Below, piece after piece: positions 1-11,584 of a DNA stretch of 64,000 bases (its first letter is position 1; each line of letters starts with the position of its first letter). A program made the position numbers and the translations under genes. The DNA is from Talpa occidentalis (lineage: Eukaryota > Chordata > Mammalia > Eulipotyphla > Talpidae). The notes under the pieces were generated by a model. The model was given only the letters and a program-made list of their open reading frames with translations, was not told where the DNA came from and did not search any database. The stretch covers positions 111,510,734-111,574,733 of the forward strand of contig NW_023605305.1 of the NCBI RefSeq assembly GCF_014898055.3. The letters are read 5' to 3'.

Positions 1-88
1 TCCAGGCACGTTGGGGAGTAGTTGAGTGCAGATCTTGGAACTCTATCAAGGGCACCCCATTTTGCACTTTGGAGATCTCAGGGGGTTT

Positions 89-207
89 CTACCTCCTGAA
101 GCGCACCAGCACGATGGTGATGAGGATGCCGGAGATGGGGACGGGGCACAAGAAGACAAAGTAGAAGAGCTTGTTGTTGGACCAGAAGCTGGACTGCAGG
201 GTGGAGC
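89..207 (-). CDS. IGSF3-like: TM exon of gene 1 (IGSF3 last-exon homologue)
   Basis: The acceptor ccccttccag precedes GC TCC ACC CTG at 207. The exon encodes GSTLQSS, an Asn-rich stalk and a hydrophobic stretch beginning LFYFVF and ending IVLVRFRR, then TAG at 91..89. The stretch closely resembles the IGSF3 transmembrane segment. Beyond the stop, bases 1-60 still hold a frameshifted remnant of the IGSF3 tail (NGVPL, then NYSPTCL in another frame), so the tail was lost by a stop rather than by deletion. Confidence 0.75.
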
Positions 208-3200
208 CTGGAAGGGGCCAGAGGGAGACAAGAGAAGAGGCTGAGAACCTGCACTTCTGTTCCTGAGACCTTGCCCAGCCCAAGGGAAGCTTTGGCGGAT
301 TCCCCAACCCTGCCTTTCTGTCCCCTAATATCCTTGACTTCCCAAACCTGTGTGGGAGCTTGGAAAGCTTGGATAGCCACCTGTCACTGGGCGGTTCATG
401 AGCTCAACTCCAACGAGGACAGAAGAAGCTGACCCCAAGCCTCCCTGGTGGCGCAAGGGGTTCAGCACAGCACTATGAAGCTGGCCGCAGCCTCTGAAGC
501 ACAAGTTCAATTCCTGGTTTGCCAGGGACATTCCCACATGGCGCAGCAGACCTCTCCTGTCTTGCCCACTGCTCCCCTCAGCAGTGTGTTTCAGTAGATC
601 TGCCTGTTCTGCTCCCCACTCTGTCTCTGGTGAATCCCCTCACCCTCCCCACACCTCTGGCCTGTACCTCAGTTCTTGCATGCATAAATAAATAAATCTT
701 AAAAAAAAATGACCCCAGTTTGCTCTCACTGTACCGCATGGTTATATTTTACACTTTCCCTTCACACTCAGTTCTGCTCCAGAAGCCCTTCTTTGGCAAT
801 ATAAATGTTCTCTCCCTGACAGCTCCTGAGAGTAGTTTTCCCGGAAATAATGCTTCTTTAATTAACACAATCAACTAAAATATCACCCTGGGCCCACAGA
901 TGCCCACGGAGTGTCTGTGGCTGCAGAGAACATGCCGTGCTCGCCCTGGACGTGGAGGGCAATGAAGCCAGGCCCCCCCACCTCGTCCAGGTCGGCCCTT
1001 GCACTTGGAAGAACTCAGCAGGAGCCTGGTCTCTGAGGCTGCTGGATAGTCTCTGTTCCTTGAAACGCCATACACAGGGGTCGCCACAGTGGGCAGAGAA
1101 TACATGGCCTCCACACGCTCCCTGGGCTTTGGGACTGGAGCTTTTTCAGGAGTGTGTTGGGGGTCTGAGCACAATACAGGTCTTTCCCTGCCTTCCTTTC
1201 TAGTGCACAGCTGCTGCTTATCAGTATGCTCAAGAACATTCAACACACACTTACACCTATTAGATCTCTAAAGCATGTGAAATTGTTGACAGTCAACTAC
1301 TTTGACAGTAAAGTCTCAGCGTCATAGGCGTCAATCTGAAGCAATGTAAACGAGGTGATCAAAGAAAAGAAATTGCAAATGAAATGCAAAATTTCAAATC
1401 AAACTTATCTGGTAAAATATTTTCAGTGAAAACAAGTAGAAATTTCTAGTGACATTTTTACTTCTACCTTATAGGCTAATTGTGCTAATAACTGACACCA
1501 TTTTCAGTCTGAAAGAGTCCACATTTTGACAGAATCAACCAAGAGTGCCTCGTTAGAACAGATAATTCAATGTCAGCACGAATTTCCTCCGTGTTGTTTA
1601 TAGAATCCTTCTTTACTCTCCAAACTCAGATTTCTGGAACATTCTGTAACAACATCGATGGCAAGCTCAACTGTTCTCAGACCCCTGTGAAGGGTCTGCC
1701 CTTCTAGGCTGGTCCTTCCCAGGTGACCATGAAATTCCACCTACATCCATGTCACCCTCTAAATAAAAATGACCCAGGAAAACAGAAAGAGTGACAGGGA
1801 GGCGTGGGGCTTCATTTTCTCTCCTTATTGAGTCTGAAGCACTTGTTAATTGGCTAAAGGAGATCAGAGTGAGTATTGCAGAGTGTAACACAGTAACCCC
1901 TGACCAGGTATTTGTGTGATGAACTCTACCACAGGCTGGTGAACAACAGAGGAAACACTACAACAGACTCGGTGTGGCATCAGGATTATTGCACAGATTG
2001 ACGATGACTGTGTTATCACTGCCGCTCACACTCCTGAGTTGGCCTGGGCCATCAGGGTCAGTGACATGAACGGTGTGTCAAGTCCTCAGTGCCCGGGACA
2101 GGCGAGGAAAGTGCTTTTTAACCTGCAAACATGCACTGACCTGTCCCTGAGACACAGCTGTCACCAGGCGCGACCCTCCCCTGCCAACTGGGGAAACTCA
2201 CCAGTGTCCAGGACGCGGATGCTGATGGGGGCCGACTCCTCCTTGGCCAGCAGGTACCAATCTCCCTGAGGGCTGGGCAGCCGCTCCTCCACGCGGCAGG
2301 AGTAGTTGCCCGTGTCCTGCGGGCTGGCCTGCAGCACCGTGAGCCGGAAGAGCAGCGGCGAGGGCCTCTGGAAGCGGAGTCTGCCCTCCCAGGGGCCTCC
2401 CTCTGGGCTGAAGACCCCATCAGGGCCCACGCTCAGCAGCGCAGTACTCTCCGTGGGGTCCTCCCCCTGCTCCTCCTCTTGTTCCTCCTCCTGCTCCTCC
2501 TCCTGCTCCTCCTGTCCTGCCAGGCCAGGGCTGCCCTTTTCCCCCCTGACATTTGTCCTCAGGGAAAACCAGGCCACAGCGAAGCGGGAGTCCTGGCTCC
2601 AGCGAGACGCGATGCTGCAGTCCAGCTGGAAGGCGGCCTTCTCGGGCACCGTGGTGTTGGGGGCCACCAGGATCACTTGCAGGGCCTCACCTGGGACTAG
2701 GGACAGAGACGGGAGGTGTGTCGATCACTGAAGACATGGCAGGAGCACCAGGGAACTGGCACTGCAGCGAGGCGGGGGTAGGGGGTGCCCGTGCGGAGGG
2801 GTAACAGCCCTCGGGAGAGCAGGAGCTCAAGGAGCAGAGCAGATATGTCACGAAGATGCACTGTGCACGGAGACTGAATGTGGCGAGTAGCTGAGGAAGG
2901 GGGGGGCGTGAGAGGCCCTCAACCCCCCCTGCATGTGTTCTGGGGAAGGAGCCTCGCTCCCGGGGAATCACAAGCAGAGCTGGACAGACTGACCCGCGTC
3001 ATGTCCCAGCACAGCAGAGGCGAGGACAGGGGCGGGGAGGGCCGGGTCCAGGGGAGGAGTGAGCAGGTCAGAAGGGGGAGGCTGAAGGGGTGGGGAGAAC
3101 AGTCCCCCAGTCTCACTGCACGTGGGGAGGCGTGTGCGGGGCTGTCCTCAGGGCCTTCTTTAGCCCCGCACAGGCAGCAAAGCTGCAGCTGCCGAAAGAG

Positions 3201-6200
3201 GTGGAGACCAGGGGCTCAGGGTCTGAGGAGATAAAGACTCTGGGAGAGCGAGGACGCTAGACCTGATTAGATTAAGTGGGTGACCTGGAATTTAAAGTGT
3301 GGGGACCCCGGGGGTGACGTGTTTTGTGGCGGCCACGGGTGGTGAGCACAGAACAGGTGAGCGCCGGACTCAGCCAGGTGGAGATGGAGTCAGGTGCGTC
3401 TAAGCGATGGAGAACCCGGCAGGTAAGCTGTGCCTGTGCACCAGCCTGAGCCCAGGAGGGAGCACCCCACTGGGGGGGGGGGGTGGCGCGCAAGTGGTTG
3501 TGAGGACTCTGGGTGAGGCAGGAACTTCGGAGTTGGCCCAGTGGAAGACCCGGTGTCCCACAGAGGAGTGGGCCCCCTGACCCTCAGACAAAGGGGAATC
3601 AGAATTACTGGTGAAGTTTGAGGTTCTGTCTGCGGGGAAAGGCCAGGTAGATTGGGGGACAAGACCACTGCGGGATGGGGGAGCAAGGACTGAGGAACCA
3701 GGAAACTAGAAAGGACATTTGTCTCAATACTATTAAATGATGGCCGCGTGCCTGACGGGAAGGGTGAAGCCCAGCGCCAGGTGATCTAGTGGCAGTGCAG
3801 CCTGACAGCTGAACAGGGCCCAGCAGGGACTCCACAGCACCTCCTGTCCAGGGAGCTCAGCTCTGAGTTCCCTGCTGCTACTCCAGCTCTTTCCAGAACA
3901 TTCCCAGCAAGACAAGTGACACTGCTGCAGTCACTCTGCCCCCGGGGCAGTTCCTCCCCCCTCGGTCACTTCCTTTTCTCACCCAGAGGTGACAAGGGGC
4001 TCGAGTGGCTCCCGCAGGCCAGAAAGAGGACACACGCCTGACCCATAGGACGGCCAGTTCTCGCCTCGTGACCCATTTTTTGTAACAGTCTCTTCGAATA
4101 GTTGGGAATGCGTCATTTTAAGCAAATCACATTATTCAAATCACTTTAAGAGTAAACTCGGTGCTGCCCTTAGCACCGCCGTATTCCACTTCATACTCAT
4201 CCTCATCTGATGACGTGACACTGAAGATGGTGAGGTCCCCGGTCTGGGTGTCTAAATGAGCCCTGTTTATAAAGGGCTCTGTTAAAGGTTCTCCTCCCAC
4301 TCGATGACTTTATTATTTTCTTTTTCCACAGGATATCTTTAGAGGCTACAGGTTCTCCTATTCTGAAAGTCACATTCTGACTCATGCCTCCAGATAGAAC
4401 CATATTTTGGGGCTGGGCATCACAGACAATGAGATCTAGGGAGGGGTAAAAATTGGTTGGGAAGCAGCACATGATTTTAGTGAAAACAGAAAAGCATCTT
4501 CCGGATGCCCTTTCAGGGAGAAACAAGTTACATTACGCATCCGTTATCTTGTGCTGTGCTAAGGTGAAAACTGCCAGCCGCAAGCAGGACTCCCATGACC
4601 ATGTAGTTGACTCTTTACTAGGGAACTCGGGCCCGGAAATCTAAGGAATGATCCAGCTTCTGGAGCCCTGGATATGTCAGGTGCTGTGGACGACACTGGG
4701 AATGAGGCAGTAAGCAGCCAAGCATGGTCCTGAACCCCGGGAACCCCAGCTGAGGGAGAGGACTCAGGAAGGCCTGGGAGCCTCCAACCCAAGGGCTTTC
4801 AGGGAAGTCAGGCTGAAAGTGATCCAGGACGACAAATCACTGAAGGAGAGAGGAGTTAGCCTGGCCAGCAATGGTAGGGGAGGAAGAGACAGTCACACAG
4901 AGAGAGGAAGCACCTCCCAAGGCAGTCCCTGATAAAATAACAGCCTGGGACAGAGAAAACAAAAGTCTATCTAAATGGCTAGAATGGGAGTCTCCCTGTT
5001 GGCTCAAGGGGAAGTGCCTCAACACCGTGAAGCTATTGGCAGCCACTGTGGCATGAGTTCTATCCCAGGCCAGGGAGCTACCCACATGGCCCAGCAGACC
5101 TCTCCTGTCTCCCCGCTGCTCCCCTCAGCAGAGCATTTCAGTAGATCTACCTGTTCTGCTCCCTGCTCTGTCTCTGGTGAATCCTCTCAGCCCTGCCCCC
5201 ACCTCTGGCCTACAACCCAGCTCTTGCAGACATAAATAAATAAATCTTTAGAAAAAATTGCAAAAACTTTTCATTGCTAAGGAATATCAATATATTTAAA
5301 AACAGAGCTAGAAAATTGTTGCCATCTAATAACGTTTTAGTGATAATGGGCTTAGGGCTGAAATCCTCACTGGATGCTAAAAGATTAGAGGAAAGATTGT
5401 CAGGGAACAAGAGATCCCCACAATCTTAGTCAATTACTTATTTGCAATGCGGTAACGGTGCCTGTAAAGGGAGAAATCTGTTGGCCATCACGTTGACCAA
5501 GCCATAGAAATTCACACCTACACAGTGGGACCAATGGACAGAGTTTGCTGCCTGATGAGATAAGTGGAGCAAACCAGGACACACCTACAAAGAGAATCCT
5601 TCCCAACAACAATGTTTTAACCAGGACCCAATCACCACCAAAAGGTAGACAGTCCAAACCAAGGCATATTCTATAAACTAACTGGTCGAACCCTCGAGAA
5701 CAACAGCCATAAAGTAAAAAGCAAACTCGTAGATGCAAGGGACGAAAGAGGTTCCACCACCAGATGAAGTGCTGACCCAGATCTGACTCTGCCAGAAAGC
5801 AGCCCAGGACAAGGCTGTGTTTGCTGACCAGGCTCTGGGGCTCACTGAGATGCAGTGTCTTAGAAGACAAGAGGGATCATTCAGGGGCAGGTTGTCCTGA
5901 GGTTTGCATCCCTCAAAAGTTTTGTAAAAATAACCCATTTAAGCACATGCGTCTGAGTGTGGGCTCACATCTATAAAGGAGAAGTCAACCAATGTGGTAA
6001 AATTGACGAGAAAGGTGTTGGTGTCCGTTGTACTATTTTTACTGTTCTAAAGCTTTTGAGTGTTCCAAAGTTGTGAAAACTTAAAAAGAAATATTAAGGG
6101 CTCCCTCCTCTCTGCTTTCCTAATCTCTGTATTAGTAACTGTGTGCTGTGCCATCACCCCACATTTCTCTATTTGCTCTTTTTCACTGTCTCCCCCTCCC

Positions 6201-8538
6201 CAGCACCTGAGCAGAGAGTGTTGTCCCCTGCTCTGTGCTCAGGCCTTGTACAGTGCCCCCCACACAGCTGATGCTCAGTATTTGTTGAGCAACTGATGTT
6301 GACAATAATTCTGTGAATTCTTAGACACTATTATCCTTTCTCTCCCAGAAAGGGAGCCCTCAGAAACTGCCCTCGGCACACCTGGAGTGTGTGTCCAGTG
6401 GCCCTTGGGGGACTCGGAGGAGGGATCATTTATTGCCCAAGTTCACCTGTAAACTCTTGGCTTCCTTACCTGGTTTCCTCCTCCTGGGATCTCGTCCCAT
6501 ATCACTGCAGATCCAACACCTCCCTCCTAGGAAGCCAGGTTCCACCACCCTCCCTCCCTGGAAGGCTTTGCTTCACAGAGGATGCCTGATTTCACAAAAG
6601 ACAGGCCCAGGAAGCTTTGGAGCTTCCTTTTTTTTTTTTTTTTTTAAAGATTTATTTATTTATGCATACAAGAGCTGGAGTGCAGGCCAGAGATGAGGTG
6701 GGTGGGTGAGAGGATTCACCAGAGACGGTGGGGAGCAGAACAGGCAGATGTCCTGAAACACACTGCTGAGGGGAGCACAGGCTGGGCAGAAGAGTTCTGC
6801 TGTGCCCTGTGGGTCAGCTCCCTCTCCAGGAATCAAACCTATGCTACAGTGGCTGGTGATAGCTTCATAACCCCAGGGAGGCCCTGGTGCTTCTTTTCAT
6901 CCCTCTTCCTGTACTTCTCTACCTGACACTGCAGTACCTTTGAGTCTTCCTCCAACTCTCCCCAGGGCGTGCACCTGGGAGAATGTGCAGAGGAGTCACT
7001 CAGGAAAGGCTGAAGACTGGAGTGAAGGTTGATCTGACAGATTGTACAAAGGGCTCCCAGAGGAACAGCCCCCCCCCACCCCCAGACAAGGAAGAAATAG
7101 TTAGGGGGCCAGCACTACCCCCCAGGGGTTGACAGTGACTTGTCCCCAGACTGGAGGTGTTGGGGAGGGTGAGGAGGTCACAACCAAGGCAAAGATATCC
7201 AAATTGTGGGGCTGTCCTGCTGATTTCCTGAAGCTAGAAAGGGAACCAGGCGGTTGGACACAGTCACTGGTTCCTCCTTGAAGACCAAAGGGAGGGGAAG
7301 GCGCCATCACTACTTAGGAACCTGAAGCACTGACTAGGTCCCCTGCTCAAACCCTTCTCTCTGCCCTCCCCCCTGCAGGCTCTGGCTTCCCACCCCACGC
7401 TGGCCCTCTGGTGATACAGTTAACAAGTTGGTCTTTTCCCCAGGTCTTGCAGTTCCCCCTTATCTGGCATTAACAGGATGAACAGCTGGTCTTTCCCAGG
7501 TGCTGCAGCTTCCCCTCCCCTTGAGGGGAAAAACAAGCCAGAGCCCCTGGTTTCCCTGCAGACCCTGCCCCTCCCCCTAATGGCGGTCACCCGCCTCTAT
7601 GCTGACACTTCCCCTTCCCTTAAGATGAAGAGTTGGGCCCCCCTGGGCCTCTGAAGGCTCCTGCCCCTCTCTGCGATGCTTCCCCTCCCCTGGATGAAAC
7701 CAGCCGGGGCCACCCAGCTCCGCGCTGAGCCGGCGCCCACTTGTCTCCGCGGGGACCCTCCCCGCCCCTGGGCGGACCCCTGCCCCCTCCCCGGGTGTGG
7801 ACGCCCCTGCCCGCGGCCAGCGAGCAGGACGGGGCTTTAGGACACGAGTCCGCCGCCCTCCTCGTCTGTCGGCCAATAAAACCGCGGTCCTTGTCCTCAA
7901 ACTCGCTTTCCTTTTACTGGCCGAGGGAAACTGAGGCCGCGTTCGGTAACAGTGGGGCGCAGAGGCCACGCACCCCCCTCACTTGCGAGCCAGCCCAGCG
8001 CCCGCAGAGGAGACGGGGCGCCCCCACCCCGGCGGGGATCCACGCCCAAGGCGCGTGTGGGGGAGTCCGGGGGCGGCCCAGCGCGGTCCTGGGCGCCAAG
8101 TGTACTGCCAGGGCGGCTCGGAGGCCGAGAAGTAAGGGAATCTCAGAGAAAAGCCACAACCTTCCGGGGATCGCTGCGCGGGGCGGGGGCCTGGATCCCG
8201 CCCTGGGACTTCGGAGGCCCCAAGAGAGAGAGATGAGTCCCGCGGGGGAGCGCGCTGAGCCCCCACTTCTTCCCCAGCCAGATCCAGACGCCCCAGGGCG
8301 AAGTTCCCCCGCGCCCCTGGGAGGGGTGCAGTGACACCTTCCTCCGGGACAAGTGGCCCGCGCGAGGCCCCCCCACCCCGCGCCCCTCCTCAGCGCCGAC
8401 CCCGCCGCCCCTCGGGCCCCGCCGCCCACCCGACCTTCGCCCCGGGCGCGGCACCCCAGACCCGCGGCGGGGTGGCGGGGGGCACTCACCGAGCAGGGAC
8501 AGCAGGCAGAGGACCCCCGCGGGGCTCAGGGGAGTCAT
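89..8538 (-). CDS. IGSF3-like: IGSF3-like single-Ig membrane protein, gene 1 (intact, chimeric)
   Basis: Three-exon model: leader 8538..8490 (49 nt), Ig 2690..2202 (489 nt), TM 207..89 (119 nt), together 657 nt or 218 aa plus stop. The leader starts MTPLSPAGVLCLLSLLG. It is followed by an IGSF3-type V domain with LDC and YSC cysteines, core Trp in VAWFSL, sequons NTT and NYS, and a Glu/Gln tract. Residues 180-218 carry a stalk and a hydrophobic segment (about 193-214), then the very short tail RFRR and a TAG stop. All junctions are phase 1 with GT/AG ends. The CD58-like exon at 4145-4435 must be skipped because it is frameshifted. Seen: the open joined frame. Known: IGSF3 is an EWI-family Ig protein with a large ectodomain. 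Inferred: a type I surface protein keeping only the last IGSF3 Ig domain. It lacks the SINE-derived tail of its paralogues. Confidence 0.6.
440..709 (+). mobile_element. tRNA-derived SINE, unit 1 only
   Basis: Starts gcctccctggtggcgcaagg and ends in an ataaataaataaatctt/A tail. It is flanked by the direct repeat tgacccca. Units 2 and 3 have the uninterrupted site (aagctgatcccagtttctc at ~20,127 and the match near 31,660), so insertion followed the duplication. Confidence 0.85.
875..1330. repeat. Conserved intronic block between TM and Ig exons
   Basis: A ~450 bp block recurs at ~20,590-21,050, 31,810-32,270, 41,500-41,960 and 60,770-61,220; its right end (from the caacacacacttacacc motif) also starts unit 5 at ~45,520. 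The minus strand has a chance open frame in units 1 and 6 that is shifted in units 2-4, so I treat it as intron. The flanking AT-rich 1330-2150 is likewise conserved intron without a recognisable gene. Confidence 0.6.
2202..2690 (-). CDS. IGSF3-like: Ig V-type exon of gene 1 (IGSF3 membrane-proximal Ig)
   Basis: Acceptor ctagtcccag|gtgag, donor gacactg|gtgagt, 489 nt, phase 1-1. The exon runs from EALQVILVAPN to RVLDT. It has the B-strand Cys (QLDCSI), core Trp (VAWFSL), the F-strand motif DTGNYSCRVEE and an acidic insert of four EEQE-like repeats ending QGED, the longest of the array. The EEW motif of IGSF3 (EWI family) reads EER here. Strong paralogue of the five other Ig exons. Confidence 0.85.
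4145..4435 (-). pseudogene. CD58-like: CD58-like Ig-V exon, frameshifted (unit 1)
   Basis: Acceptor ccctccctag at 4437-4436. The frame reads LIVCDAQPQ, then QNVTFRIGEP and DILWKK. After this an A is missing from the AAAAAG run, and the continuation (NKVIEWEE, then INRAHLDTQTGDLTIF and SSDEDEYEVEYGG) is spread over other frames. The order matches the CD58 N-terminal domain: NVTF, LWKK, the R-x-LD-T block and TSSDEDEYE. No good GTRAGT donor follows TLKV. Seen: at least two frame breaks. Inferred: dead exon, skipped during splicing. CD48 or another CD2-family V domain is the alternative source, but the DEDEYE block favours CD58. Confidence 0.7.
4986..5262 (+). mobile_element. Old SINE shared by units 1-3
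   Basis: Degenerate copy (gggagtctccctgttggctc) ending in ataaataaataaatcttt. It lies at matching positions in units 2 and 3, so it predates duplication. Confidence 0.8.
6205..6300 (+). repeat. MIR/L2-type ancient repeat end
   Basis: The text 'gctcagtatttgttgagcaactgatg' resembles the common ancient-repeat ending gctcaataaatatttgttgaatga. Copies sit at the same unit position at ~12,500, 24,960, 37,130 and 53,340. Confidence 0.5.
6629..6885 (-). mobile_element. SINE (minus), shared by most units
   Basis: T-rich start followed by aaagatttatttatttatgc and ending ggaggccctgg; flanking direct repeat approx. gcttctttt. Orthologous copies are at 12,909, 25,381, 37,833 (truncated) and 53,736. The stretch from here to ~7,650 is conserved non-coding sequence. 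Confidence 0.8.
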
Positions 8539-8900
8539 CACGCGCCTGGCCAGGATCGGTCCTGGCACTTCTGTGGGTGAGGCGCCCCGCGGCCTCATAT
8601 GGGCGCATCCCGCCAGCCCCGCCCGGAGACGAGTCCCGGCCAATGGAAGCTGCGCTAAGGGTGCATTCCCCGCCCGTCCCCGCGCCCCCACTTCTAACTG
8701 GCTCCGTCCCCAGCACAGGAGCTCCACCTCCTGTATCCTCGGGTAGAGGCCCCCCACGCCGGGCTGTTTGCCAGGAGCGCGCAATATCCTGTGGGTCCCG
8801 GCGCTCCTCAGCGGCCGCTGACCAGGATTCCCGCCACCTGGAAGGTGCTGAGGGAAGGAGCTGCGGGGAGGGTCGGGGAGGCTGTCAGGCCACGCCCCAC
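7650..8900 (-). promoter_or_regulatory. CpG-rich promoter region of gene 1
   Basis: Dense CpG and GC-box-like ccgcccc motifs surround the leader exon; ggccaatgg (a CCAAT-type motif on either strand) lies at ~8640, about 100 bp upstream of the ATG. No TATA box is evident. The downstream flank (8100-8330) matches the CpG islands of the other units. Promoter use is inferred. Confidence 0.5.
8490..8538 (-). CDS. IGSF3-like: Leader exon of gene 1
   Basis: ATG at 8538..8536 in a cgcgtgATGa context, 16 codons plus one base, then donor G|gtgagt. Encodes MTPLSPAGVLCLLSLL and the first base of Gly; a typical hydrophobic signal peptide with cleavage likely near LLG/E. The phase fits the Ig exon at 2690. 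Its sequence context is homologous to the other leader exons, and it probably derives from CD58 exon 1. Confidence 0.65.
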
Positions 8901-9190
8901 TCGCCTGCACCCCGACTTCCCAGCACAGGTACCAAGTCCTGGGAGGCTCTGCGCTTTCGGGCGAGCGCGGAGCTGGCGCTTGTTGCTCCCGGGGACCCAG
9001 CCCCGGGATCCCGCAGCAGCCCCGCCAGACACCCCTTCCTCGGATGCCAGAACAAGGGAACCCGGACATTTCAGACAACCCCTGGGGTGTGTGGGGGGTG
9101 CCTGTTGCACCCCACTCGCTTTTCCTTAAACGCTGTTCCAGCTGCCCCTTGTGCCCCAGAACTGGATTCCAGCAGCCCTGTCTCCTCACC

Positions 9191-9466
9191 CTTTTTTTTT
9201 TTTTTTAAAGATTTATCCATCTATTTATACAAGCACTGGGCACAGTCAGAGCTCGGGAGGGCGAGAGAACTCACCAGAGCCAGAGCGGGGAACAGAATAG
9301 GCAGACTGACCAAGTACACTGCTGAGGGGAGCAGCGGGCACAACAGGAGAGGTCTGCGCGCCATGTGGGACCCTCCCTGGGGCCTGGGATCAAACCGGGG
9401 CCACAGAGACTGCAGGCAGCTTCACAGCCCAGTGCTCAACCACTGGGCCACCAGGGGAGGCCTCCT
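9191..9466 (-). mobile_element. SINE, unit 1 only
   Basis: T15 start, ends accaggggaggcc; short duplicated target tcctcac. The matching site at ~15,226 (gtgtctcctcctcacgctc) is empty. Flanking 8,900-10,100 is conserved unit sequence also seen at 14,900-15,850, 27,000-27,930 and 55,480-56,480, with no gene. Confidence 0.85.
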
Positions 9467-10130
9467 CCTCACTTTCTCTGGCTCCTCTTATGTCTCAACT
9501 GTGACTTTTCCCTCAGGCTAAGGTTCATCCCCTCAGTGACCTCCCGGAATTTCAATCTGCCACTGCCCTCTAGAACACCCAGAGGCTGTTCCAGAACAGC
9601 CACTGCCCTCTGGAACACCCCATCTTATTGGTCAGTGTTCTCCACGGGCTTGCCTCCCACACCCCCTGCAACCCCAAGGGGCCCAGAACAAAGGACTCCA
9701 CTCCAGAAAGGGGCCCTTTTCCTTCAGAGAAGCCCAGAGCTGTCCCAGCTCAGCTGAGGCAGGTGGGAGACTCTTGCCAAGGATAGGATTCTCCTACATG
9801 CCACCAGGTGCAGCTGTGAAGCCGGTGGAAATGCCATTTACTGTGGCTCTCCTCCCCAGCACACCCCTGGGCCCCAGCCATCCTAGTCACGTGGCCTGTA
9901 CTTTCAGAAATGACAAACTATTTCTTCAATGAACCTAAAATCTTACAAGGTATCTCTCATGGGTGAACTTTTGAAGCCAAAGTCCTGTACCTGGAAGCAG
10001 GTGACCTAAAGACACCCCCTACCATGTGTAGATATTGGGGGCACATGACAAGTGCCATGTTTACCCCAAGATGGGAGGAAATCAGGGTCCTCCTCTGCCT
10101 GCTGTAAGTGAAATCATCCAATATTTTTCT

Positions 10131-10145
10131 TTTTTAAAAAAAGAT

Positions 10146-10200
<55 letters not shown>

Positions 10201-10436
10201 TACAAGCACTGGGTATAGTCAAGGCGCAGGAGGTTGAGAGAATCCACCAGAGCCAGAGCAGGGAACAGAACAGACAGACTGACAAAACACACTGCTGATG
10301 GGAGCAGCGGGCATGGCAGGAGAGGTCTATGCCATGTGGGACCCTCGCCTTGTGGCCGGGGATTGAACCGGCGCTGCAGAGGCTGCGGGCAGCTTCACAG
10401 CCCAGTGCTGAATAGCTGTGCCACCAGGGGAGGACC
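10131..10436 (-). mobile_element. SINE with long (TTTA)n tail inserted in L1
   Basis: Flanked by atatttttctttt on both sides, within L1 3' sequence. Its tail is expanded to about 14 ttta units (10,143-10,201), a simple-repeat tract. Confidence 0.85.
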
Positions 10437-11176
10437 CCTGATATTTTTCTTTTTCCTTCTGGCTTATTTCACTGAGCATAATTCCTTCTAGCTCCATCCA
10501 CATTGCTGTGAATGGCATGAGCTTATCTTTTTGATTGCTGAATAATATTCCATTGTGTATATGTACAACATCTTTTTGATCCAGGCATCTATTTTGGGCA
10601 TTTGGGTTGTTTCTAGGTTTTACCTATTATAAATAGTGCTGCAATAAGCATAGGGAAATAGGTGTCTTTTGAATCAATGTTTTAGTGTCCTTTAGGTAAA
10701 TTCCTAGGAGTGGAATTGCCAGGTCACACGGTAGCTCCATTTTTAGTAGACTGAGGAACCTCCAGACAGCTCTCCATAGCGGTTGGACCAGTTTGCACTC
10801 CCACCAGCAGTGCAGGAGAGTTCCTTTTTCTCCACATCCTCGCCAACATTTGTTGTTGCTAATTTTCTTACTATGTGCCATTCTCACTGGTGTAAGGTGG
10901 TATCTGTCTCAATGTGGTTTTTGACTTGCATTTCTTTGATTATAAGGGATGTTGAACATTTTTTCTTATGGCTGTTGGCCATTTGCATTTCCTCTTTGGA
11001 GAAATGTCTTTTAAGTTCTTCTGCCCATTTCTTGACTGGATTCTTTACTTTGTTTTTGTTGAGTCATGTGAGTTCTTTGTATATCTATGATCATTCCCTT
11101 ATCAGTTGTATGGAGACCAAAAAATTTTTCCCAATCAGTGGGGTGTCTCTTTACTTTGGTTATTGTCTCTTTAGCC
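10437..11176 (-). mobile_element. 5'-truncated LINE-1, 3' end of ORF2
   Basis: On the minus strand a decayed ORF2 C-terminus is readable ([18 protein letters not shown], then [12 protein letters not shown]), followed by typical L1 3' sequence (agctccatccacattgctg on plus). A short 3' part lies left of the nested SINE (10,104-10,131). Unit sequence resumes at aacagccatattttcaac near 11,176. The ~2 kb present here in other units (e.g. 15,840-17,860) is missing. Confidence 0.85.
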
Positions 11177-11273
11177 AAACAGCCATATTTTCAACATAAA
11201 TTATGACAGGACTCAAAGAACATTTTAGTGCAACATCTTACAAAGAATGTTCCTTAAAAATAGGAATTAAAGG

Positions 11274-11584
11274 GCCTCCCCGGTGGCGCAGCGGTTGAGC
11301 GCTGGGTTGCGAAGCTGCCCGCGGCCTCTGCAGTACCGGTTCGATCCCCGGCTGCTCCCCAGCCATGGGAGGAGGGTCCCACACGGCGCGCAGCCCTCTC
11401 CTGCCGCCCGCTGCTCCCCTCAGCAGTGTACTTCGGTCCTTCTGCCTGCTCTGCTCCCCGCTCTGGCTCTGGTGAACTCTCTCACCCTCCCACGCTTCTG
11501 ACTGTACCCAGTGCATGTATAAACAAAACAAACAAACAAATACATAAATAAAACATGCGTCTATAAAAAAAAACTTTAAAAAAA
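11274..11584 (+). mobile_element. Young SINE, near-consensus
   Basis: Best preserved promoter boxes in the window (ggcgcagcggttgagcg; ggttcgatcccc) with target duplication aaataggaattaaa on both sides. Absent from matching sites in units 2, 3 and 5. Confidence 0.9.

Noticed and set aside
440..709. tRNA genes, from A and B boxes in the SINE heads
   Set aside because: These are SINE heads with tails and target duplications; no intact cloverleaf with acceptor stem is seen.
875..1246. 123-codon minus-strand frame with a near match at 60,775-61,137
   Set aside because: It lies in the intron between Ig and TM exons; units 2, 3 and 4 carry indels that break the frame, and the composition matches no family I know.
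2306..2731. Plus-strand frames opposite each Ig exon
   Set aside because: Antisense shadows of the Ig exon; the acidic tract reads as Cys/Ser repeats on this strand.
8143..9189. Long 348-codon minus-strand frame across the CpG island
   Set aside because: GC-rich island lacking stop codons by composition; only the leader part (8490-8538) has start, phase and donor support.
8331..9521. 396-codon plus-strand frame
   Set aside because: Same GC-rich, stop-poor effect on the opposite strand; it runs into a SINE and is not conserved in other units.
10143..10201. TTTA repeat as a CRISPR-like or regulatory array
   Set aside because: Simple expansion of a SINE tail; no spacers.
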